A stretch of DNA of 64,000 nt from Ascidia mentula (GCA_947561715.1 OX387202.1:2542001-2606000), one strand, 5' to 3'. Positions 12,701 through 22,330 are shown, numbered from the stretch's first letter. A program made the numbers and translations. The notes: generated by a model not told the origin, from the letters alone.

Positions 12701-15700
12701 AACTAGTGTGCCTGCTAGTGTGAAAGCTAGCACAGTGCCACTCAACAGCTGCACTGATGAGACCTTACAGGTCGAAACAGTGCGTGTACACACCCTGTCT
12801 GCAGCTTTGCAATATTATGGCTTTTTTTGCACATATATATATATATATTTTGATGTACTATAAAATATATTTGTGTGTGTACTTTGTACGTCGCTCTCTT
12901 CAACAGAACCAACAACTTGCGTTCATATATGGACCGCAAGTACCAGACATGCGGGGGGGTATTATGTCGCCGCACAACACATGTATATACTAAAAAAGGC
13001 CCAAAGCGTATAACTATATTATGACCGAGAGTTAAAACCAAAGTCATTGTAACCACGCGTTCAACGCATGTCCAAGTTGTGATGTCCAATAAAACGACAT
13101 GGGAAAAAAAGAAGAACTCATTTCCGGTTTAGGTCAATTCCTGATCGGACAATTTAATAGGAAAAACCTGCCGAGCTGGTGGCAGGTGAAAAAATTGTAG
13201 CCGGTAGAAGCAGCCACATTATAGATGTGTTATAAACCATGTAATTTGGGCAATAAAGTCATATAGGTAACTTAGGCAACCAAACTAACTATGTAAATCA
13301 AGTTAAAATAATTACAGACATTTCGTTGGCAAATAATAAATAAAGGTTGATTTAAACACAAGTACTTCTTTCGCAAATGATAAATAAAGCTAAAATAAAC
13401 ATAACTACTTTTAGTTATTCTGAAAACAAAGTCTACCTATACATAAATAACCTATTAGGGCACTTAGTTAATTAAGCTATATAAATAACTGACGTAATCG
13501 ACCAAATCGGTCAACTTCAAGTTGCATTCAAGTTGCGCAACAACCGCAGACTATATAAGCAGAGCGACTAGCGCCTGCCAAATCAGTGTGTTTTAACTGT
13601 TGCTGTATAAGGGTCTAGGCTGTTGGTTCTGCTTTAGTACACTGTATAGGAGCCCCAATTGTACTGTACTGTACTTGGATTTATTCGTTGGATTATATCA
13701 ATAAATGGATTTATGAACAACTTTGGACTGGCTTGAAGCTTGGTGGATGTATGTGTTTAGTCGGGAGTTAGACTATTTAGAAGACGCACAGACTTGTGTA
13801 AAGGAGTTCTTTAACTCCAACAGTAAACCTTGAGATAGAGAAGGCAAGTTGCCTACGAGGCCGAGTTGCCAACGAGACTCAGTCGGATCCGTTAGGTGCG
13901 AGGCCGAGACGCAGTCGTACCCCACGGTCACCAAGCGGGGACTTACCCCGACAACGGGTAAACCGACAGTACATAGAATACTTTTGACCACTCATTTTTC
14001 TGCCAATTCCAATTGCATTTTTTACCTAATTTGTATAAATTTTTAGGTATATACATAAGATTCATTTTTTTATCAAATAATTTTCTCAAGAAAATCTGCA
14101 GATAATCTCAAATAGGTATTTGAACTAGATTGTTGCCAATTCCTGTTAAAAGCTCCTTTTCATACCGAAATCCGGATTTAAATGGATTTTCCTGCACTAA
14201 ATTGTTCACAAAGCCACGCTCCAGTTATATGCTTTCACTTATTCAAAACCATTTTTGTGGTATTCCTAAAATTTCTGTGTGGAAATGATAAATTAAAAGT
14301 TATTTCCGGTGGTTTGACATCACAAACTTTTACACTAAATACGAATAAACATTTTCACACAAACATGCAGTAGCCTATATGTAGATTTCTTCTTAATAAG
14401 AGATAGTGTAGTAGCGTGTTCAACAAAAAAAGTTCAATTAATAATCGTCACATTAAACAATACCACCTAATTGTACAACATTTTTAGTTACAAACGAATT
14501 CTCTTTCTTAAGAAACAAATGTTTCAGTAAAATCCGAAAATAAGATGAAAATTGCCCATTTTACACATAAATTTGCGTAAAATTTTCAGCCCTAAATTTG
14601 CATTATTCCAGGTTTGATGATGATGCTGGTGATGATTGGGAAGTGTTATCACATACCGAAACGAGGACACAAGACTCTGGATATTCATCGATATCAGCAA
14701 GTTATATCATAAAAGCTCCTCGCAAAGGTCAACAGTTTTCTGTCTTTAATACAACATGAGTTTTGCCCCAACATAGGATAAAACATGATAAACAACTTTT
14801 AATTAAGCAACTTACTGCAGTTTTATACAATAATGTTAAACCATTGCTTGATGTTATGTATCAGAGTGAATCATAATTTATATATAAGTGTAAATTTACA
14901 GTTCCAACGAAGAGATTAGATCCAATGACCTTAAGTATGAGTTTGTGGGATAGAGGCAATCAGAGGAAACCTGAACAAAATGCAATAATCCAAGATTGCA
15001 TGAGGGCACATGAAGCAAATGATGAGGAGATAATTTCTTCAGTAGCTTCCTCACTTCCTGATTGCCTCGACTTACACTGGTGTAGAATCACTCAGGAAGA
15101 GATTGAAGCCCTCTCCTTTGTTATTAAAAGAAGAAACAAATCGGTATCATTTTCTAGTTTATGAACCTTCTTACACACACAATAAGCAAATATAGAAAAG
15201 ATTTGCAAAAACCTGTAAGATACAAATCAGAAGCCAGGTGAAACATAACAATTGGTTTTTGAGAAATTTCATATCACCACAATAAGAAAATATAAAAATT
15301 AACATTCATGTTTTGCAAAAATTGAGTTTAACTTCGTCACTCAGGATGTGTGGTCCTTATACTTTCTAGCTTGACATGCGAGTTCGTTGAAAACCATCTA
15401 CCCCTTCCCTGTTTGTATTCCAATTTCAAATTCATTGTTTCATTCAGATGAGGAAACTCAATCTCTCCAGGAACAAGACAGGAGATAGTGGAGCAGCTGC
15501 ACTGGCTCGTTGCATTCAGAACATTGAAGAACTTCATCTGGGTAATTGTAGCATAGGAGATGAGGGTGTGAATGTTCTCTCAGAGAAGATTAAAGACTTG
15601 CATAAACCTGTAAGATACAAATCAGAAGTCAAGTAAAGCTTGGCAATTTGTTATTGTGTAATTTCATATCACCACAATCAGAAAAAATAAAAATTAACAT

Positions 15701-18700
15701 TCAAATTTTGTAAAATTGAGTTTACTTCGGTACTCAGGATGTGAGGTCATCATACTTTCTTGCCTGACATGTGAGTTCGTTGAAAACCATGCAACCCTTC
15801 CTTGTTTGTATTCTAATCAATTTCAAAATTTCAAGTTTATTGTTTTGTTCAGATGCGGAAACTCATTCTCTCCTTCAACAAGATAGGATATAGTGGAGCA
15901 GCTGCATTGGCTCGTTGCATTCACAACATTGAAGAACTTGATCTGGATGATTGTGGCATAGGAGATGAGGGTGTAGAAATTCTCTCAGAGAAGATTAAAG
16001 ATTTGCAAAAACCTGTAAGATACAAACCAGAAATTATGTAAATCATTGGATGACCATGTAAAATTGAGTTTATTTCGGTACTCAGGATGGGTGGCCATTA
16101 ATCTTTCTTGCTTGACATGCGTGTTCGTTGAAAACCGTGCACCCCTTCCTTGTTTGTATTCTCACTAATGTTCTAATTTAAATTCATTCTTTTATTCAGA
16201 TGCGGAAACTCAATCTCACCTTAAACAAGATAGGAAATAGTGGAGCAGCTACATTAACTCGTTGCATTCGCAACATTGAAGTACTTGATCTGGATAGTTG
16301 TGGCATAGGAGATAAGGGTGTGGAAATTCTCTCAGAGAAGATTAAAGATTTGAAAACACCTGTAAGATCAGAATTCAAGTAACTATTGGTTGTGTAGTAA
16401 CTTTGTATCACCACAATAAGAAAATATAAAAAATAACATTGAAAATTTTGTAAAATTTTAACTATTTCAGTACTCAGGTTGTGTGGTCTTTATAATTTCT
16501 TGCTTGATATAAATGTGCGTTGAAAACCAAAAGGGATGTACCCCTTCCTTATATGTATTCCAACAAATATTCTAATTTTAAATTTGTTTTTTTTTATTCA
16601 GATGAGGTATCTCAGTCTCTCCTGGAACAAGATAGGAGATAGCGGAGCAGCTGCATTGGCTCATTGCATTTTCAACATTGAAGAACTTGATTTGAGGCTT
16701 TGTGACATAGGAGATGAGGGTGTGGAAATTCTGTCAGAGAACATTAAAGATTTACAAAAATCTGTAAGACATAGTTAGTTAACTTGTCACTTGTGCTAGG
16801 AACAAAGTTTGGTCCTTTTTCTTTGTTCCATTGTTCATATTCTGTTTTGTGACATGGGAGATCATGGTGTTGAAATTCTCTCAATAGATTATAAAACATT
16901 ACAGGCATCTGTAAAATTAACTTTTACTATTTCAGATTGTTTTATCACACATGTTTGTTGTGGTAGTTTATTTTCGTTACCCACAGTAAATATAAAATAA
17001 TCAGATATCGTCCATTTTCTGCTGTTGACATAGTGATTTAATATTAAAAGATATAGTTAGAAACAATAATTAATTGTTTATTTTGGAATAGTTTGTGATT
17101 TTATACCAATGTTGTGTAAAATTATTGTTTGCATTAGTATGTGTCAATGAAAACAGGCTTTTTGGAGCAATTCTTTTTTTAAAGTTATTGTGTAATATCT
17201 GTTGTTTAGATGAAATTTGTGGTTCTACACAGCAACAATTTGACAGATGAAAGTGCTGAGTCATTGGCTGGATGTAAGCACAAAGTTAAAAGGTTGTCGG
17301 TCAATAGTAGGAACTTTACACAGGCGGGGGAGGATCTCATCAATTCCAAAGTGAGAAAAATAACATTGCATGTTTTTTGATAAAAGCAAAGGACTAAACT
17401 GTTCATTAGGTTTACATGTTTGGAAGCCCAGGCATGAAGTCCAAGGCCTCACAGGGTGCTTGATTTTTCAAATCACGCTCCGACTTGTCAGGAAAGAGTG
17501 GCTGATCGAGCTAGGCTGCAATGCCTGGGCTTCCAAGCCTACAAAGCTAATGATCGTGATACGCTGTTATCGCCAACCAAGGCCGGCGTAGTTGGGCGAT
17601 CCTGCCAATCATATGATTGCATGAAATATTACTGCGTGTATTGAACTATTCATTGCAATACACATTTCTTTTGATCCAAAAATTGCTTTTGTCTATAGCA
17701 AGGTTTTATAAAATGTTTAATTTACAACTATAAAGAATCTTACTATAAATACTACTACTAACATTCTAATAACTTATGTGTGACAAATAATTATATTTTA
17801 TATATTTTACAGAAGCATGAAGAATATGAAGTAATCCAAACCATGTCATCAGTGGTTGGTGTGGAAGGTGGCAAACTTGAAGTGGTTGGTTGTGTTGTTG
17901 ATATTCCTCCTAATGCACTGAATGCAAATGCCAAAATTTGGTTGAGAAGTTACTATGGAAATATCAAGCCAAATGTAAGTGGTTTTATACAACGCTGTAA
18001 TATTTTATGCAATGTCATGATTGGCTGGATCGCCCCACTGCGCAGGTCCCTGTTTGGCAATCACAGCTATCGTATCGAGATAATTACGTTTGCAGGCTTG
18101 ACAGCCCAGGCATTGCAACCTAGCTGGATCAGCCACTTTTTCCTGACAAGTCGGAGCAAGATTTGAAAAATCAAGCTCCCGGTGAGGTTTGAACTCACGA
18201 CCCTGGGCTAACCAGGCCCAACGCTCTACCAACAGAGCTACAGGAGCTCAGTGGTTTCACGGGGTATATTGTGGCCAAGGTACACTGGTGCGCAAGCGCA
18301 CAACTTGCCAGGCAACCTTCACATATACGTATGGGATCTCTACCACCGTATCAGATAACGCAGTAATATTTCATGCAATGGCATGATTGGCAGGATCGCC
18401 TCACTGCGCAGGACCTTGTTTGGCGATCACAGATATCGTATCGCGATCATTAGGTTTGCAGGCTTGACAGCCCAGGCGTTGCAACCTAGCTGGATCAACC
18501 ACTTTTTCGTGACAAGTCGGAGCAAGATTTGAAAAATCAAGCTCCCGGTGAGGTTCGAACTCACGACTCTGGGCTAACCAGGCCCAACGCTCTACCAACT
18601 GAGCTACAGGAGCTCAGTGGTTTCACGGGGTATATTGTGGCCAAGGTACACTGGTTTTATACAAGAGTGATTTGAATACAGGATATTATATGTTTTCTAA

Positions 18701-21331
18701 GACTCAATATAAACTTACCTGACGGGGCCTTCACCATTATCAGGCCGGCGGTGGGCCCAGAGCGGCGTTTAGCCATTACACTTAGGTTTGGCTGACCCGA
18801 GTGATTACCCCAAATGTGGGTGACTAGGCCACACAATATCTGCTAGTTGAGACTGCAATCGTACTAAGTTTCAAAATCAACATTAAATCCCACAAGTCAC
18901 GTATCTGAGCTTATCGAAATGCACATAATGATTGATTGGCTTTTGTCCCCAAACCTATTCCTGTGATTTAATTCATTAAATTTCCAATTTACTGACTTGT
19001 AAGTCATTTACCCATGAACGTTCACTAGTACAATTGAAAAAATAATGATTATAGCTATATTTGTAACTGCAAACAATACACAACAGGGATTTGTGGAGCC
19101 TGCAGGAGGATCCTATGTCCCATAAGATAGCAGAAGTATTCCTAGGGGCTATCAAAGTTGTTTTTGTTATAACATAGTAAAGGGTAGGGCTAATGTTGAG
19201 TTACATATTGGATGAGGATTTTGTGATTCATTTTTATTCATTTTTCCAGCTATATACAGACAAAAAAAATATTGTTGCATTAAAAATCACAATTTTTACA
19301 ACCATATAAAATATTTTATGTTTGTTACAAAATGTAAAATGTTTCATTGTACAACAATTAGATTTAAATTTTTAATAATTAGTTTTTATTTTACAGAAGG
19401 AAATTACTCCACTGTTGTATTGTGGGCCAAGTGGGTCGAAGTTCACCAAAGATGTCACCGTCACTTTACCAACATGTTTTGTGTGTGAAGACCCACAACT
19501 TGTTGTGGTAAGTTTAAACATTCATCTTGTGGCCTTCACTTAAAAGTGCTTTCACATCAACTTGCAAAAGTGAATAAAACTGCCAATGAAGTTCTAATAG
19601 TTTTTTATAATTATTCTTAACTTTGAGATTGTTGAACCATACCCTGCAATAAAACTAAGTTTATATCATTTTGATTTTGTTCAGCCAATAGCCAATAAGT
19701 ACCAAATCAATTATTAATATGTACATTGGAGTGCTGAAAGTAATTTGTGATTGTTGTGTATTGACGAAATGAAACTTTTATTTTAAATGATGATGTATTC
19801 ACAAAATATGAAGGTTGCAACAAGCCAAGATGGTAAAACGTGGGAAGATTATCAAACTTTATCCTACAATGGGGAGGGGAAGATTACATTTACAGTAACT
19901 CACTTTACGTGGTAAGTGTAACATTTCTCTGTCTGTTTTGTTTGACAGCATTCTTGTTTCAAAAACACTTTTTATGTTACATTGATAATCGTACTCACAG
20001 GTATCATGTGATCTACACACAACTTGGTTGGTTGAAGGAGAAAATGGTCCTGGGTGGATTTCCATTAAAGGAAAGTTCTGACTCTGCTGAAAGACTTTGG
20101 AGACTTGTTATTTGTGACAACTTGCAGTTCAACTTAAAGACTGAAGATAACCTTGACAAGTTGCTTAGTTTCGCTTTGAGGTAATGAATCACTACTTCAA
20201 AAGGTACGATTGTGTTGATAAACAATTACTTAAAATAATGCGTTGTAGAGATGGTTTGAGTATTTAGTAAGTCTACCGATATTCAAATCCCTGCCAGAAC
20301 ATCAAGCGTCAAAGTTCAATTTATAAACAAAACAAAACGTAAATTATAACAAACAAAACAAACTTATTTCATCACCAAATATCTGATATAATGAACATAA
20401 GTTTTCATTTACAAGCATTCACCTTAGTAGTTTGGTTACTATCAAGTAAAACCAAAATGTTGCAAAAGGGGTTCACCCTTTGTTAACAGTGAAATGCCGC
20501 CCATCACGTAACGCTCCAACAAGTCAATTAACAACAATACTGATTGTTCTAATAAACTTCTTTCCAATTACTTTTCCTTTCCTGAAAGTTCCATTAATGC
20601 CTAATGTTCTTTACTGTTCGTTTACCAGATCAGGACAAAACGAAGCAACTCTCTCACTTGAAGGTAAAAGTGGCCGGGTTACATTTGATGAAAGTGAAAC
20701 TGGTCGAGATAATTTCAATAAAAATCAAATTAAGTTAAAGAATACATTTTCAAACAATTGGATGAAAGTTGAGGTTTTGTTTAAGTTTGCCATTCACAAT
20801 GGATATGAAATGGTTGATGTTAAATTGGATTTTGATGGGGAGTTACACACTACAAAGTTTGGTGTTAAAGTTGAGACAGAAGACGCACAGGAAAAACAAG
20901 TAAGTAAAAACATAACCTCTTACACTCAAGATTGCAAGATTTAACTTTTTATATTTTGATTTTTTATTAAATTTGTACATGTTAATTTACAGAAGACAAG
21001 ACAGCAATCTGATTTAGAAAATGCCAAGTCACAAATCCCCTTGCAGCAAGCAAGTATGAATAAGCACTAATTAGTTTTGAAGTTGTAAGCCAGTTACGTT
21101 TAATTTTAATTTCCAGGAACTGCAATTACTGATTGCACATTGATTGAACCACACATCATCATAGCAGGAGGGTCAGTTAACAAAACAAACACTCAACAAC
21201 CAGTGTCAACTTCATCACCAGGTTTGTATGGTGTTTGTTTCCTTTCATACTGATTGTACACAGGCATAAACTGAAGATAATATTTTGAATATATTTTAGA
21301 TGCTGAGCCTTCATGCAGCAAAGATTACTAG
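3293..21331 (+). CDS. Gene A: LRR-ZU5-UPA-like protein (16 exons)
   Basis: Exons: 3293-3402, 14612-14727, 14902-15143, 15448-15609, 15853-16014, 16200-16361, 16602-16763, 17210-17350, 17813-17974, 19397-19507, 19814-19911, 20001-20180, 20629-20899, 20993-21053, 21117-21221, 21300-21331. All junctions are GT/AG, phases agree and the 2277-bp frame is open (758 residues). Residues 1-156 are polar and acidic, with no domain I recognise. Residues 157-372 are eight RI-type LRRs. Residues 420-543 read as ZU5 (VEGGKLEV, DIPPNAL, CGPSG). Residues 543-693 lie where UPA follows ZU5. The tail holds a conserved IAGGSVN block. ZU5 and UPA are adaptor folds in UNC5, PIDD, ankyrins and NLRP1-type proteins, and LRRs bind ligands, so an intracellular sensor or adaptor role is an inference. 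No NACHT, death domain, signal peptide or membrane segment is visible. Intron 1 contains a 9.5-kb gypsy element. The acceptor of exon 11 is AAG, conserved in all copies. Confidence 0.8.
4438..5440 (+). repeat. 5' LTR
   Basis: It is nearly identical to 12965-13968 and ends at ...CCGACA, directly before the primer-binding-like site. A TATA-like TATATAA lies at 5024-5030. Diverged relatives of this LTR occur at about 42690-43400 and 62780-63390. Confidence 0.9.
5441..5946 (+). other. Leader of the gypsy element
   Basis: This is non-coding sequence between the 5' LTR and gag. It starts with the primer-binding-like TGGTGCCCAGAAG and contains a short irregular tandem repeat of a ggatttatac-type word at about 5657-5735. 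Confidence 0.6.
5947..8169 (+). CDS. gag-protease reading frame of the gypsy element
   Basis: One open frame encodes up to 740 residues; the first ATG is at 6067. A gypsy-type capsid-like region lies at about residues 125-290 (FTAGIKIPKLW onward). A Q/N-rich basic stretch follows, then a zinc-knuckle-like CFYH...CNKPC segment near residue 397, and a pepsin-type protease motif LLDTGSSKNFLP near residue 462. This order is that of animal Ty3/gypsy elements with gag and protease in one frame. It is a fossil-class element, and no polymerase follows. Confidence 0.8.
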   Translation: MPHVVKSATLAEKGNKKRKTVPPGNSIASRTRYQTQIRASMETPADTLWAENQGKTLPPDNPTVSGRTSPRPNTNDVESLGRNPFSIPPSQDKHADIRPSNTDQHVFTNAPFPRQTFNFTAGIKIPKLWSQHNYRSYFLYLDRYFQTYNIMDDRDKFAQLLSGFSQEQCARYEHVIAQAAISLTPYTTQNSLIRLSTGTSSTAWLSKLKSLRLDSGELPSTFMGRLCAVCAKDPIYDETTRQIVVDNFLDKMPRDVSNVLRAQHPDISLEELGLLADRIITPTDYSVPEDQTQNNEMQRITAQIQELFTELKSDISNQRQQSRRNFVEQNKSNNMTNRRKFSYHPTRQEYAQQCRNQNGYYEQQQGNHRQPFRQCQRQGQINTQSTQHQHQSTDGLCFYHARFGDKALKCNKPCSYNQVNNINIGRPMNEPNQIPKAPNRRQYSESASNSLPHVYDKNNKMSFLLDTGSSKNFLPVTQHHTQEVESDFIGPGGESIPYFGQTVLNIDIGFGNMPVTFSVCKVKKPVLGYYFLQKHDLFIRPDKNLLQSSQNRKSVQFNMKESSKEINTVLVKVPHRDSHANNTLIKTTTKDKPSIVVANTLGSTDVPQHQQKTKLHSSSTADKLPQYKTKKARYPSVRKRQSSNATITGGNNPRFPKQSFEPQQKLHFNSPFSGDGSRKYFSKFNCEQFRMHQSEATIMRNDRHEISRYDYSGLGEVIHKVTRLLQFTNIVSRLCLLKAA
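8170..9290. other. Unassigned interior of the gypsy element
   Basis: About 1.1 kb without a supportable gene. Short open frames here do not resemble polymerase domains. The part 8340-8690 contains AATAAA-like words and CpG-rich patches and could be part of another nested element, but I found no repeat of it in the window. Confidence 0.4.
9294..11392 (-). ncRNA. Eight type I hammerhead ribozymes (minus strand)
   Basis: Motifs lie at 9294-9353, 9585-9644, 9876-9935, 10167-10226, 10460-10519, 10751-10810, 11042-11101 and 11333-11392, 60 nt each. Read on the minus strand: stem I AGCUGCA/UGCAGCU (7 bp), core CUGAUGA, stem II GACC-UUACA-GGUC, GAAA, stem III ACAG/CUGU, and cleavage after the C of CUGUC. 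All invariant hammerhead core bases are present. Confidence 0.9.
11583..12806 (+). ncRNA. Five type I hammerhead ribozymes (plus strand)
   Basis: Motifs lie at 11583-11642, 11874-11933, 12165-12224, 12456-12515 and 12747-12806, identical to those of the left half but on the + strand. In the first, the core CUGAUGA is at 11590-11596, GAAA at 11610-11613, and the predicted cleavage follows 11635. Confidence 0.9.
12836..12964 (+). other. Gypsy interior between array and 3' LTR
   Basis: AT-rich sequence beginning with a TA run and ending in a G-rich tract at about 12949-12959 that occupies the polypurine-tract position just before the 3' LTR. No gene. Confidence 0.5.
12965..13968 (+). repeat. 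3' LTR
   Basis: It starts TGTCGCCG and ends CCGACA, pairs with 4438-5440 at about 99% identity, and is followed directly by intron 1 sequence of gene A that continues the target interrupted at 4437. Confidence 0.9.
15448..16763 (+). repeat. Four tandem LRR exon cassettes of gene A
   Basis: Exons at 15448-15609, 15853-16014, 16200-16361 and 16602-16763 are each 162 bp, phase 0 at both ends, and encode 54 residues: one LRR ending near CIxNI and a second ending KDLxKP. The introns between them are also similar (a shared block with a ttccttgtttgtattc-like word just before each acceptor). The unit of duplication was therefore exon plus intron. A half-cassette relic follows at about 16845-16910. 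Confidence 0.85.
16835..16915 (+). pseudogene. Decayed half LRR exon in gene A
   Basis: The sequence around 16845-16910 reads as the second LRR of a cassette (CDMGDHGVEILS) but lacks the first half and its acceptor. Gene B has an even more reduced counterpart at about 38340-38470. It is left out of the coding model because the flanking exons join in phase without it. Confidence 0.55.
17408..17643 (+). mobile_element. tRNA-derived SINE, partial, in intron 8 of gene A
   Basis: The body matches the SINE at 17993-18651 (shared GCTTGATTTTTCAAATC and CTCCGACTTGTCAGGAAA), in the opposite orientation, with a degraded tRNA head. AACTGTTCATT at 17397-17407 and AACTATTCATT at 17644-17654 form an 11-bp target duplication with one mismatch. 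Gene B lacks it at the same place. Confidence 0.8.
18175..18247 (-). pseudogene. tRNA-like SINE head (unit 2)
   Basis: The 73-nt sequence folds into a near-normal cloverleaf with acceptor GCTCCTG/CGGGAGC, but the spacing between D stem and anticodon stem is one base too long. The anticodon loop CTGGTTA would read GGT (Thr). Its B-box is TTCAAACC. It is followed by a SINE body, not a terminator. Confidence 0.7.
18541..18613 (-). pseudogene. tRNA-like SINE head (unit 1)
   Basis: Same structure as the head at 18175-18247, with the better-preserved B-box GTTCGAACC and A-box TAGCTCAGTTGG. These could still act as an internal Pol III promoter for the SINE. It is treated as part of the SINE rather than a tRNA gene because of the abnormal anticodon-arm spacing and the fused body. 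Confidence 0.7.
18710..18870 (+). pseudogene. U1 snRNA-like copy in intron 9 of gene A
   Basis: The sequence follows U1 snRNA from its 5' end: ACTTACCTG (the 5' splice-site recognition bases), ACCATTATCA in the U1-70K stem-loop region, the GCCATTACACTTAGG/GCTGACC loop, and GATTACCCCAAATGTGGG. The Sm-site region (AATATCTGC) departs from the expected AATTTGTGG type, and the terminal stem-loop is not evident. It is most likely a diverged or inactive U1 copy. Gene B keeps a short U1 piece in the same intron at about 39555-39596. Confidence 0.75.
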
Positions 21332-22330
21332 TTTCATCTTCTAATCCTTGATGTAGATTTAAATCCTTTTTATGCAATTTGACACCATATTTGCATCTTT
21401 GCAGCCTAAATATCTGACATTATTTCTGCAAAACAGTTTGTTTTTTGACATTTTGATATGTAACAAGTTTCAGCAACAAATGCATTTTTATTGTTTTATT
21501 GGCTGAGTATCAACTTTGTTAACATTTAATGCACTTTTACATGTTCCATAATTCTCAGAATTTTTTTAAAACTTACTGTGATTTGTTAAGTTTGCTCTTC
21601 CGTGGCCTTATTTGCTGCTACTCAGCTATGCAATGTAAACGAGTAATACATTTAATGTGTTTTTCATTCATTTTTGAAACGTTATTATTGTTTTAGTACA
21701 AGCGAAATTATTGAATGATTTAAGAAATGTTTGAATTCTGTATGATTAGTGGGGTTGGCAATAAACGAGTACAAAGGCACCACAACAGACCATCATCAAA
21801 CATTGACGTTTTGTACTCGGATAAAAGCGAAATGTCAGTAAAAATTTTCAATAGCGTCTCTATTCTGTATGTAAGTCGAATTGAGGCTTCATGGTAATTG
21901 TTATCGTAACTACAAGAGTAAATCCAACTCTCCATATTGACATATAATGTATCCACGTGAGGCTGACGCATGTTCCTGGTCGAGAGTGATCCTACTGAAA
22001 ACTTTTTTTTGCTTTTTTTCAGCAACCTGAACCACACAAGTTAAACAAAATTTAACTTGCGTGGTTCAGGTTGCAAGATTGAAACGGAGAAAAAATAAAG
22101 CACTGCAATTTGTGCCAAAAACTTGGTTGCTCAGGTCGGTGAGTCAAAGATCTTTGCGATATGCGAACTTGCTTGCGACACGTCCATTGTATGTAGAGCA
22201 ATACGACAATGAACATCCAAACCTTAAAACAAACGCTGCAATTCATGTATGTGTCGTTGTGATGTGTAAATGTGTGTTTGCCGTTGCCACTAAAATTATA
22301 AAAATCGTGTAAACCCAATGTGAAATGTTA
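21332..22330. other. 3' flank of gene A
   Basis: Positions about 21400-21800 match the 3' flanks of B (41800-42190) and C. A perfect-looking hairpin lies at 22022-22074 (24-bp arms, one mismatch). Short open frames here have no family I recognise. Confidence 0.5.

Larger units (their letters stand above)
9291..12835. repeat. Retrozyme-like array of 291-bp hammerhead units
   Basis: Near-identical 291-bp units (one is 293) start at 9291, 9582, 9873, 10164, 10457, 10748, 11039 and 11330, the last cut at about 11526. A short chimeric junction (11527-11560) follows, then about 4.4 units in the opposite orientation up to 12835. Every unit carries a type I hammerhead ribozyme. Tandem 170-400 bp units with such ribozymes are the hallmark of metazoan retrozymes, non-coding retroelements that yield small circular RNAs. 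AT dinucleotide runs flank both ends. Open frames of 70-98 codons repeat in every unit only because the DNA repeats. Confidence 0.9.
4438..13968 (+). mobile_element. Ty3/gypsy-type LTR element in intron 1 of gene A
   Basis: Two LTRs (4438-5440 and 12965-13968) bound a 7.5-kb interior. They differ at roughly ten positions in about 1003 bp, so the insertion is young. Flanks share GTAC or AGTAC at the junctions. The paralogous introns of B (about 34640) and C (about 53718) show the uninterrupted target, confirming both boundaries. Parts seen in order: LTR with a TATA-like box near 5024, a tRNA-primer-type site at 5442 (TGGTGCCCAGAAG), a leader with short repeats, gag with protease, an unassigned stretch, a ribozyme-bearing 291-bp array, a G-rich tract before the 3' LTR. 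I do not recognise reverse transcriptase, RNase H or integrase, so it is incomplete and probably depends on relatives. Confidence 0.85.
17993..18651 (-). mobile_element. tRNA-derived SINE dimer in intron 9 of gene A
   Basis: Two SINE units in tandem, read on the minus strand. Each has a roughly 40-bp leader, a 73-nt tRNA-like head (18541-18613 and 18175-18247) with A-box-like TAGCTCAGTTGG and B-box-like GTTCGAACC, and a roughly 180-bp body. TGGTTTTATACAA occurs on both sides (17980-17992 and 18652-18664), a 13-bp target duplication, so the dimer came in as one event. Gene B has no insertion here. Confidence 0.85.

Noticed and set aside
9291-12835. Repeated 70-, 72-, 88- and 98-codon open frames on both strands
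   Set aside because: They recur every 291 bp because the DNA repeats. The unit is non-coding and carries ribozymes, and the frames overlap each other on both strands.
9291-12835. CRISPR-like array
   Set aside because: Units are 291 bp with no unique spacers, and the surrounding sequence is eukaryotic.
18541-18613. Functional tRNA-Thr gene on the minus strand
   Set aside because: The arm spacing is abnormal, the sequence is fused to a SINE body and duplicated within a target duplication, and no terminator follows.
18710-18870. Functional U1 snRNA gene
   Set aside because: The Sm-site region and the last stem-loop are not convincing and no upstream snRNA promoter element was seen, so it is listed as a diverged copy.
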